A stretch of DNA of 41,878 nt from Kiritimatiellia bacterium (GTDB taxonomy: Bacteria; Verrucomicrobiota; Kiritimatiellia; CAIQIC01; Lenti-01), in the NCBI GenBank assembly GCA_017527155.1, contig JAFXQI010000009.1:1-41878 (forward strand), written 5' to 3'. The position numbers and the translations under genes were made by a program. The notes under the pieces were generated by a model that saw only the letters and a program-made list of their open reading frames with translations, did not search any database and was not told where the DNA came from. This document shows positions 34,977-41,878 of this stretch, in pieces. The first letter of the stretch is position 1; each line of letters starts with the position of its first letter.

Positions 34977-35084
34977 GGACGCGCGGAAGCGCGTCCCTCC
35001 CCGGGGAGAGCGGTTATGTGGACGCGCGGAAGCGCGTCCCTCCCCGGGGAGGGCGCGGCGGGAGGGTCGCGCTTCCGCGCGACC
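34977..35084. repeat. Three GCGC palindromes
   Basis: GGACGCGCGGAAGCGCGTCC at 34977-34996 and 35020-35039 and GGTCGCGCTTCCGCGCGACC at 35065-35084, separated by CCTCCCCGGGGAG stretches. They follow the giant gene and may help end its transcript. Confidence 0.93.
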
Positions 35085-35131
35085 GTGCGGGGGGGAAACG
35101 TCCGGGAAGCAGCAGAAAACCTGAAACCGCC

Positions 35132-38100
35132 CTACCGGTCGAAGAAGGGGATGCGGAGGCGGTAGACGCGGGTGGAGGGGGTGCGGGGGGTGCGCCAGGT
35201 GGTGTTGGTGGAGGTCGCCTTGAGGGTCGCGGCACGGGTCCAGGCGGCCGGATTGGTGGTGAGCAGGGCGGAAAGGTCCGCGGATTCGATGTAGTAGGTG
35301 CCGCTGGGGACGCTCCGGAAGGTGTAGGTGGCGTTGGTGCCGGCAAAGGTCTGGTCTTTCCAGCCGACGTAGTCGTCGCCGGAGGTGGGGTCGGTCCCCG
35401 CCACCCACTCGGAGTAGTTGTCGAAGCCGTCGCCGTCGGGGTCGTCGCCGGATTGGGATTTTTCCTTGTAGGCGGGGGATTTGCGGCGGGCGATGTAGTC
35501 CCAGTCGTCGCCCACGCCGTTGTTGTCGGCGTCCCACGGGACGGTGATGGCGATGTTGGTGGTTGCGGTGGAGGCGCCGTCGGTGGCGGTGAAGGTGGCG
35601 GTGAGGTGGAGGTCGTCGGTGCGGCTGCCGTCGGACGGGGCGCCCATGGTCCAGGTGAACATGCCGGAGGTGGGGTCCCAGCCGGGGGTGCCGGACCAGT
35701 AGTTGCCCAGCGGCAGTTCGGTGGCTTCGACGGGCAGGGGGGTGCCTTGCCAGTCGGCGGCGGTGACGCGGAAGCTGGTGGTGGTGCCGACGGGGATGGT
35801 CTGGATGCCGGGAGGGGTGACGGAAATCGTCGGCGGGTCGTGGCGGGCGGTGCCGTTGGCGAAGGAGATGCCGTAGGCGAGGGAGCCGCTGCCGGTGACG
35901 TCGATCTGCCGGACCTGCGGGGCGTTGCGGAGGTTGACGGTGTTCCAGGCGGCGCCGTCGGGTTTGTCGGTGGCGGCGGTGTCGAGGGTGCCCTTGGTGA
36001 CGCGGAGGGTGGCGGTGACGGTGGTGGCGCCGCCGGAGGTGGTGAGGGCGAGTTGGTTGTCGCCGGGTTTTTCGGAGAGGCGGGCCTGTCCGCCGAGCAT
36101 GAGGGTGGCGAGGTCGGGGGAAAGGCCGTTGCGGACGCGCAGGGCCTTGCCGGCGGCGCTGTAGTTGACGGCGAGGGTGGCGGTGGCGGCGTCGGCGAGG
36201 GTGACGGTCTTGGTGAGGCCGCCGCTCTTGAAGGTGAGGCTGCCGGTGCCGGGGGTGACGGTGAAGATGTCGGCGACGGTGCTGGCGGTGCCGACGGCGA
36301 GGTCTTTCATGGCGGTGCCGCGGGTGGAGTCGGCGCCGGCGGACTGGGTTTCGTAGCCGGTCTCGGGCTGGGCGGCGAAGTTGCCGACCATCTGCCAGAC
36401 GTTGGTGCCGTCTTTGTACCAGGCGCCGGTCATGAGGCCGCCTTCGGCCTCGAAGAGGGCCATGACGGCGTTGTTGCGGAGGATGTACTCGTCTTCGCCG
36501 TCGAGGTCGACGTCGCGGGCGAAGGCTTCGAGCCCGGTGTTGCGCCCGGCCCAGTCGTCGACGGCGGCGTAGGCGGCGGCGAGGCGGGTGCGGGACTGGG
36601 CGCGCCAGGCCATGGACATGAGGCCCATCTGGCGGAATTTCCATTCCTGCGCCCAGTCGTCCCAGTACCAGCCGGTGGCGGGGTTGATGTATTCGCCGTA
36701 GGACCAGCGGGAGAGGTCGGAGTTGATTTCTTCGTGGAAGGCGGTCTCGAAGGCGGAGGCGAAGATGGTGGCTTCGGCGAGGGCCTTGACCTGCGCGTTG
36801 CGGATGCCCGAGACGGCGGCCCAGGCGTCGTGGAGGATGCCGTTGGTGCGGGTGCCCCAGACGGCGGCCATGGGCTGGCCCTGGCGGATCTCGAATTGTT
36901 TGCCGGAGAGGGTTTCGTGGCGGTCGGAGCCGTAGAACCAGTTGTCGTAGGTGCCGTTGCAGGCGTGGTGGACCCAGTCCTGCATGGCCATGCCGTTGGT
37001 GGAGGCGAGGTTGTGGTCGGCGTGGTTGCCGGAGAGGACGGGGTCGTCGAGGGCGGCGTCGAGGGTCACGACCTGGATCCAGGGGTGGTTGGCGATCCAG
37101 CGGAGGTTGCGGTCGTAGGCGTCGGCGTTTTCGGAGCCGGCGAAGTCTTCCCACATGTAGAAGATGGAGGAGATGGCGGGTTCGCCGGTGCGGGCGCGGC
37201 GCAGGAAGAGGCGGCGCAGGTCGCTCGCGAGGCCGCCGTCGGTGTTGGCGTAGCGGAAGCCGCTGGCGGCGGTGGAGAGGGCGAAGGCTTCGGCGCTCTT
37301 CCACTGGCCGGGGGAGGACTCGATCCAGTACTGCTGGATCTTGTAGGCGTCGTTGCCGAGGGCGGTCTGGCGGCCGAACCATTCGAGGAGGTGCGGGGTC
37401 TGGTCGACGAGGGTGGCGCGGTAGCCGAGGTTGCCGATGCGGAGGAACCAACCGGCGTCGGCGACGCGTTCGGGGGACCAGAGGACGGTTCTCGAGACGA
37501 CGTTGGAGCCGCCGCCGTAGATTTCGTCGAGGACGTCGCGGGCGCGCTCGACGTTGGCGGTGTTGAAGTCGTCGGGGAAGTAGAGGGGGATGTGGTCGGA
37601 GTAGGTGGAGCCGAGGAGGGCGAGGGCGCCGGAGGCGACGCCTTTCCTGATGGCGGCGTTGAGGGCGGGGCCGCTGTACCAGGCGTTTTCGGTGCCGACT
37701 TCGGCCCACTGGAGGGCGATGGCGAGGGTCGGGGTGACGTGGAGGTTCAGGGGGCAGTTGGTGTAGATGTTGTGGATCTGGATGGGGCGGTCGTAGCCGG
37801 CGCCGGCGCCGTTGTTGACGAGGGCCTGGATGGCGTTGCCGGGCTCGACGGCCTGGTTGCCGTGGGAGACCATGGCGAGCTTGGCGTGCTGGTTGCGGTT
37901 GTTCCAGGCGTGGTCGCTGGCGGTGCGGGAGACGCAGGTGGAGTAGAGGCCGTGCTGGTTGATGTAGTTCCAGTCGTTCCAGTAGTCGGAGCAGAGCCAG
38001 TCGTCGCCGATGGTGTCGGCGAAGTCGTTGAGGCCGCCCTTGTCGCCGGAGCCGCCGTCGTCGCTGGTGAAGTCGCGGGTGGTGTAGACCTGGAACATGA

Positions 38101-41100
38101 GTTTGTCGGGGTCCTGGAGGCGCCAGCCGGCGTCGACGAGGACCTGGCGGTCGATGGCCCAGACGACGGTGTCGAGCTCGGCGTTGAACCAGGCGCCGCG
38201 GAAGCCGCCGGTGGGCTTGCAGGCGGTGCCGTCCTGAACGTAGAGGCAGCCGTTCTGGGAGTCGTAGACGCCGGAGACGGCGTTCCACTTCATGGCGGTC
38301 TTGCAGTTGACGTCGTCGGGGAGGTCGTCGAGGCCGTTGCCGTAGTTGCCGAAGTTGATGGCGACGTAGACGTTGAGGGCGTTGTCTTCGGCGAAGGCCT
38401 GGAGGTCGTCGAAGTCGACGCGGAAGTAGAGGTTGCCGTCCTCGGCGCCGCCGTCGCGGAAGTAGAAGGCGACGATGTCGCGGGAGGAGTCGAAGCCGTC
38501 GCCGAAGCGGTAGATGTCGGCGGAGTTGCCGCCCTGGTTGTAGTCGTCGAGGGCGACGAGGTCGTCGAGGGTCCACTGGGTGGCCTCGGTGTAGAAGGCG
38601 TTGCCGTTGACGGAGCCGATGGGGTCGCCGGGGCCGACGGTGATGGCGCCGGCGACAACGGGTCCTTCGCGGTTGTCGCTGGAGCGGGGGTTGGTGCCGC
38701 CGAGGTATTCGGCCGCGTTGTCGTAGGGAATCTTCAGGCTGCCCTGGAGATAGGTGTCGTTGTCGGGGTTGCCGGAGGGGCCGTGGGTGGGGTCGTCGGT
38801 GAAGCGGCCGGTGCGGAAGTCGTAGACGCCGTTGTTGAGGGGGTCGAGCTGGTAGTTGGCTTCCCAGCCGTCGGGGAGGCCGTCGTGGTCGGTGTCGGCG
38901 CAGAGGGGGTCGGTCTCGGCGATGACGAGGCGCGGCCAGCCGTTGGTCTGCCTGGAGCCGGAGGCGCCGGCGGCGGGGTTGGTGACGTTGTAGGCGGCGA
39001 AGAGGGCGCCGTAGTCGATGGCGCGCGAACCGAGGGGTTTGGCCGCGAGGGTGGAGGCGGAGTTGGCGCTGGAGTTGTTGTCCACGAGCGCGCCGATGGC
39101 GGCGAGGTCGTCGGGGCCGAGCGGGACGACGGGGCCGTTCTCGGAGAAGACGAGGCCGATGTCGGTCCAGCCGTCGAGGTCGGTGTCTTCGCCGTAGCCG
39201 TCGGCGAGGCCGTCGGCGTCGGAGTCCCAGATGCAGGGGGAGGTTTCTTCCCAGGTTTCGCCGGCCATCTTGCCGTCGGGCCAGGCGCGGTCCCAGTAGG
39301 GGTCCCAGTCGCCGGGGAGGGGCGCGCCGTCGCCGTCGGTCCAGCCGTTGCGGTTGGCGTCCTCGACGCCGTCGGGGAGGCCGTCGCCGTCGCTGTCGGG
39401 GTTGCGCGGGTCGGTGGTGGAGCCCTTGACGAGGGCGAGGCGGTCGCCGCCTTCGGTGGAGGAGGTGACGCCGGGGACCTTGCCGTAGAGGCTCTCGCAG
39501 GAGTTGTAGAAGGGCGGGTCGCGGTCCCAGACGAAGTTCGGCCAGCCGTCGCCGTTGGTGTCGGTGGCGGGGTCGGTGCCGTCGGGGGCGGTGCGGTAGC
39601 CGAGTTCGAGGCCGTCGGGGAGGCCGTCGCCGTCGGAGTCGGGGCAGTCGGGGTCGGACTTGCCGGTGGAGTGGTAGTCGAAGATCTTCTCCTGCGTCCA
39701 GTACTCGGATTCGCCCGTGGGGATGCCGAGGTTCTCCTGCTCGCGCTTGTTGCCGGCGCCGTCGTCGTCCCAGTCCACGTCGTTGGTGGAGGCGTTGTGG
39801 ACGAGCTGGCGGAAGCGGATGGTGGCGGTGCGGAAGGCGCCGTTGGTGGGGACGGAGTACTTGCCGGAGGCGTTGTCGGCGGTGACGGTCGCCTGGATGC
39901 GGTAGGTGCCGGCGTTGGTCGCCTGCCAGGCGAAGGTCCACGCCTTGCTCGTGCCGTTGCTCTCGATGGAGACGGTGCGCAGGCAGTCGTTGGTCGGGCG
40001 GCTGGTCCACGTCGCGGAGATGGCGGCGCCGTACTCGGGCGGGGAGACGAACTGGAGGTCGAGGCGCGTCGCCTCGGCGTCGGTCAGCACCACGATGGGC
40101 GTCTCGCGCAGGGCGCGGTTTTCCGGCTTGGCGGCCTCGACGGAGTCCTCCATGGTGATGACGTACTTGACGCCGTCGCTGTCGGTCTCGGGCGGGGTCG
40201 TGATGATGCACGTCGGGAGGAGCGGGCCCTTGTGGGTGACCATGCGGGTGACGGACTTGGAGTAGCCGGCGTTCTCGAACTCGACGGTCAGGGCGTAGCG
40301 CCAGCCGTCGATGCCGTTGTAGACGTTGGGCATGTTGAAGGTGACCTGGTTGAAGGCGTCGCCGCTCCCCTCCCAGGGCTTCCAGTGGTGCGTGAGGTTG
40401 ATGTCGCCGTTGGCCACCTGCTCGCCGCGGTTGGTGCTGCCGTTGGAGGTGGCGTTGACGTAGACGCGGAACTTCGACGCGGCTTCCTCGTCGTTCAGGC
40501 CGGAGACCATGCGCTGGGTGAAGTTCACGCGGACTTCCCAGCCGGCTTCGACCATCGTGCCGTCCTGGTCGGGCCAGTCGATGTACAGGATTTCGGCGGG
40601 GCCGCGCGTGTCGGCGACCTTCTTGAGCTCGGCGACGTGCAGGGCTTCCAGGTCGTCCTTCGCGGGGTCGGTCTTGGACCACGATTCGACGGGCGCGGAC
40701 GAGACTTCGCGCAGGCGGACGCGGATGGTCGCGGTGCCGCTGCTCGGGATGCGGCTGTAGGTCCAGCGCCAGATCTTGGTCAGTTCGGTGTCCTGCGCGT
40801 CTTCCTTGGTCCAGGGCGAGATCTGGGTCGCACGGGCCCATTCGACGCCGTTGGTGGTGGAGCCGTTGCCGACCGTGTCGTTGGAGTCGTCGGAGTCGGT
40901 GACGTGCACCCAGACTTCGTCCACGGTGTTGTCGGTCTTGAAGACCATGCCGTACTCGGTCTCGGTGAAGGTCGGCCGCGTCTCGGCGGGGTACATGAAC
41001 TTGCCTTCGGGCGTGTGCAGGTCGAGGTAGAACGTCTGCCGGAAGGTGTTGGCGATCTCGGCGCCGTCGGTGCGGTTGAGGAGCATGCGGGCGGTGACGA

Positions 41101-41878
41101 GGTGGAAGCCGTCCTTGAAGCCGTTGGTCCAGCTCGTGTAGTCGTTGTGCTTGTGGTACTGCTGGGTGGTGAAGTCGAGGCCGGGGACGGTCCAGAGGCT
41201 CATCATGACCTTCTTGTCGCGGATCGCGTCGGCGTTGCCGGGCCAGACGGTGCCCCAGCCGTTGCCGCCGTAGCCCATTTCGCGGAAGGCGGACACCTTG
41301 TAGCGGAGGGTCGCGCCGGAGGGCACGGAGCCTTCGGGGAGGTCGAAGCGCCACCAGCTGCCGGACTCGGTGTCGCACTGCCAGCCGCCTTCGACCGCGC
41401 GGGTCGCGGAGTTCGCGGGGACGCCGCCGCCGCCTTCGGGCCAGTGCTCGCCGTCCACGGTGTAGTACAGGAACGCGCGGGCGCCCTGGGCGTGGGCGGT
41501 CTTGGCCCACACCGTCGCGGACGTGCCGGTGCGGGAGAACTGCGGCTGCACGCCGTAGTCGCGGTCGTCGCCGCCGCCGCCGCCGGGGGTTATCGTGCCC
41601 GTTCCGCCGCCGGTGTTGCCGCCGGTGCCCGGAGTGTCTGTGCCCGGGGTGTCTGTGCCTGGAGTGTCTGTGCCCGGTGTGTCGGTGCCTGGAGTGTCGG
41701 TGCCGGAGCCGCCGCTGCCGGAACCGCCGTCTGCTGCGCTGCCGCTGCCTGCGAAGACTACCTTTTCGTAGTAGTTCACGTCCTCAATCATCTGTTGCAG
41801 CAGGGTGTTGTAGCGCTGCTGTTCGTCGGTCAGGGCGTAGGCATTGGCAATCATGAGCAGGTGGGCGTACTCGTTGTC
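35132..41878 (-). CDS. Giant secreted multidomain protein with GH57-like barrel (5' partial)
   Basis: The frame is open to the window edge, so the N-terminus is missing; an internal ATG at 41854 is not the start. About 2,248 residues are visible. In order: a helical segment; a Gly/Ser and five-fold GTDTP linker (about residues 42-90, from a 15-bp DNA repeat); beta-rich modules (90-720); a run of calcium-type repeats such as DPDCPDSDGDGLPDG and DADGLADGYGEDTDLDGW (735-1000); a glucodextranase-like module (about 1085-1260); and a probable GH57-type barrel (1350-1610) with NLHVTPTLAIALQW and WSPERVADAGW, whose Glu could be the nucleophile. Ig-like repeats follow, then a GFDNYSEWVAGTDPTSGDDY tail. 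It likely acts on a polysaccharide outside the cell. The GH57 call is tentative. Confidence 0.78.
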   Translation of the reverse strand, partial: DNEYAHLLMIANAYALTDEQQRYNTLLQQMIEDVNYYEKVVFAGSGSAADGGSGSGGSGTDTPGTDTPGTDTPGTDTPGTDTPGTGGNTGGGTGTITPGGGGGDDRDYGVQPQFSRTGTSATVWAKTAHAQGARAFLYYTVDGEHWPEGGGGVPANSATRAVEGGWQCDTESGSWWRFDLPEGSVPSGATLRYKVSAFREMGYGGNGWGTVWPGNADAIRDKKVMMSLWTVPGLDFTTQQYHKHNDYTSWTNGFKDGFHLVTARMLLNRTDGAEIANTFRQTFYLDLHTPEGKFMYPAETRPTFTETEYGMVFKTDNTVDEVWVHVTDSDDSNDTVGNGSTTNGVEWARATQISPWTKEDAQDTELTKIWRWTYSRIPSSGTATIRVRLREVSSAPVESWSKTDPAKDDLEALHVAELKKVADTRGPAEILYIDWPDQDGTMVEAGWEVRVNFTQRMVSGLNDEEAASKFRVYVNATSNGSTNRGEQVANGDINLTHHWKPWEGSGDAFNQVTFNMPNVYNGIDGWRYALTVEFENAGYSKSVTRMVTHKGPLLPTCIITTPPETDSDGVKYVITMEDSVEAAKPENRALRETPIVVLTDAEATRLDLQFVSPPEYGAAISATWTSRPTNDCLRTVSIESNGTSKAWTFAWQATNAGTYRIQATVTADNASGKYSVPTNGAFRTATIRFRQLVHNASTNDVDWDDDGAGNKREQENLGIPTGESEYWTQEKIFDYHSTGKSDPDCPDSDGDGLPDGLELGYRTAPDGTDPATDTNGDGWPNFVWDRDPPFYNSCESLYGKVPGVTSSTEGGDRLALVKGSTTDPRNPDSDGDGLPDGVEDANRNGWTDGDGAPLPGDWDPYWDRAWPDGKMAGETWEETSPCIWDSDADGLADGYGEDTDLDGWTDIGLVFSENGPVVPLGPDDLAAIGALVDNNSSANSASTLAAKPLGSRAIDYGALFAAYNVTNPAAGASGSRQTNGWPRLVIAETDPLCADTDHDGLPDGWEANYQLDPLNNGVYDFRTGRFTDDPTHGPSGNPDNDTYLQGSLKIPYDNAAEYLGGTNPRSSDNREGPVVAGAITVGPGDPIGSVNGNAFYTEATQWTLDDLVALDDYNQGGNSADIYRFGDGFDSSRDIVAFYFRDGGAEDGNLYFRVDFDDLQAFAEDNALNVYVAINFGNYGNGLDDLPDDVNCKTAMKWNAVSGVYDSQNGCLYVQDGTACKPTGGFRGAWFNAELDTVVWAIDRQVLVDAGWRLQDPDKLMFQVYTTRDFTSDDGGSGDKGGLNDFADTIGDDWLCSDYWNDWNYINQHGLYSTCVSRTASDHAWNNRNQHAKLAMVSHGNQAVEPGNAIQALVNNGAGAGYDRPIQIHNIYTNCPLNLHVTPTLAIALQWAEVGTENAWYSGPALNAAIRKGVASGALALLGSTYSDHIPLYFPDDFNTANVERARDVLDEIYGGGSNVVSRTVLWSPERVADAGWFLRIGNLGYRATLVDQTPHLLEWFGRQTALGNDAYKIQQYWIESSPGQWKSAEAFALSTAASGFRYANTDGGLASDLRRLFLRRARTGEPAISSIFYMWEDFAGSENADAYDRNLRWIANHPWIQVVTLDAALDDPVLSGNHADHNLASTNGMAMQDWVHHACNGTYDNWFYGSDRHETLSGKQFEIRQGQPMAAVWGTRTNGILHDAWAAVSGIRNAQVKALAEATIFASAFETAFHEEINSDLSRWSYGEYINPATGWYWDDWAQEWKFRQMGLMSMAWRAQSRTRLAAAYAAVDDWAGRNTGLEAFARDVDLDGEDEYILRNNAVMALFEAEGGLMTGAWYKDGTNVWQMVGNFAAQPETGYETQSAGADSTRGTAMKDLAVGTASTVADIFTVTPGTGSLTFKSGGLTKTVTLADAATATLAVNYSAAGKALRVRNGLSPDLATLMLGGQARLSEKPGDNQLALTTSGGATTVTATLRVTKGTLDTAATDKPDGAAWNTVNLRNAPQVRQIDVTGSGSLAYGISFANGTARHDPPTISVTPPGIQTIPVGTTTSFRVTAADWQGTPLPVEATELPLGNYWSGTPGWDPTSGMFTWTMGAPSDGSRTDDLHLTATFTATDGASTATTNIAITVPWDADNNGVGDDWDYIARRKSPAYKEKSQSGDDPDGDGFDNYSEWVAGTDPTSGDDYVGWKDQTFAGTNATYTFRSVPSGTYYIESADLSALLTTNPAAWTRAATLKATSTNTTWRTPRTPSTRVYRLRIPFFDR
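41624..41705. repeat. 15-bp tandem repeat encoding GTDTP units
   Basis: GTGTCTGTGCCCGG-type units of 15 bp recur about five times and encode, on the minus strand, the (GTDTP)n linker of the giant protein. Copy number may vary between strains. Confidence 0.9.

Larger units (their letters stand above)
34551..35131. other. Repeat-filled region between unknown membrane protein and giant gene
   Basis: These 581 bp hold no gene. In order they contain a promoter for 34550 (minus), four TTTTCCAATGATTGGAAAA-type palindromes, a plus-strand box-ATGAA module (34836-34930) and three GCGC palindromes, the last 48 bp after the stop of the giant gene. Confidence 0.7.

Noticed and set aside
35132-41854. ATG at 41854 as the true start of the giant protein
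   Set aside because: The frame stays open for eight codons to the window edge with protein-like sequence, and no signal peptide follows the ATG, so the start must lie outside the window.

Overview
The window is a GC-rich (roughly two-thirds G+C by eye) bacterial chromosome segment with dense genes, double-membrane envelope proteins (OmpA-type domain, outer-membrane barrel, five lipoproteins, a GspF-type secretion platform) and many families of dispersed palindromic repeats between genes. The combination of an FMN-riboswitch rib operon, giant secreted proteins with Asp/Gly-rich calcium-type repeats and an EWVAGTDP tail motif, DUF4143 ATPases and intergenic palindromes suggests the Verrucomicrobiota (Kiritimatiellae or a nearby gut lineage). 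This is an inference from style; no 16S or ribosomal marker is present.

Layout. 1-563: end of an OmpA/MotB-domain protein. 592-5202: promoter, FMN riboswitch and the tightly packed operon ribBA-ribH-nusB-ftsY-ribD (riboflavin synthesis plus transcription antitermination and the SRP receptor). 5518-9607 (minus): pgk-lepA-tatD. 9834-11201 (minus): NhaC-type antiporter. 11740-14832 (minus): a 1030-residue secreted protein followed by a clear terminator. 15231-16851: family-4 uracil-DNA glycosylase, possibly on a leaderless mRNA, and a DUF218/YdcF membrane protein. 17313-20750: sugar-isomerase-like TIM barrel, GDP-mannose 4,6-dehydratase, terminator, then glgC. 21282-22547: DUF4143-type ATPase with a strong promoter.

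22594-28556 (minus) is the most unusual block. Six consecutive co-directional genes encode a CsgG-like/PEGA lipoprotein, an LpoB-like lipoprotein, three lipoproteins I cannot assign (two of them diverged paralogues) and a small outer-membrane beta-barrel. I read it as an undescribed envelope assembly.

29425-34550 (minus) holds gspF/pilC, a BrkB/YihY protein, an AI-2E/YdiK-type transporter with a large internal insertion, and a membrane protein of unknown function. 35132 to the window end (minus) is a giant secreted multidomain protein (more than 2,240 residues) with a probable GH57-like catalytic barrel; its N-terminus lies beyond the window.

Intergenic regions carry at least seven repeat families: a 20-bp GCGC palindrome (dispersed copies, plus an 81-bp tandem array at 11438), a TTTTCCAATGATTGGAAAA array, an 8-bp-period CTAG array, a GACAATT hairpin, a MITE-like element, a 76-bp hairpin, and an AT-rich box placed 50-53 bp before an ATGAA. 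No tRNA, rRNA, CRISPR array, intact insertion sequence or prophage gene was seen.
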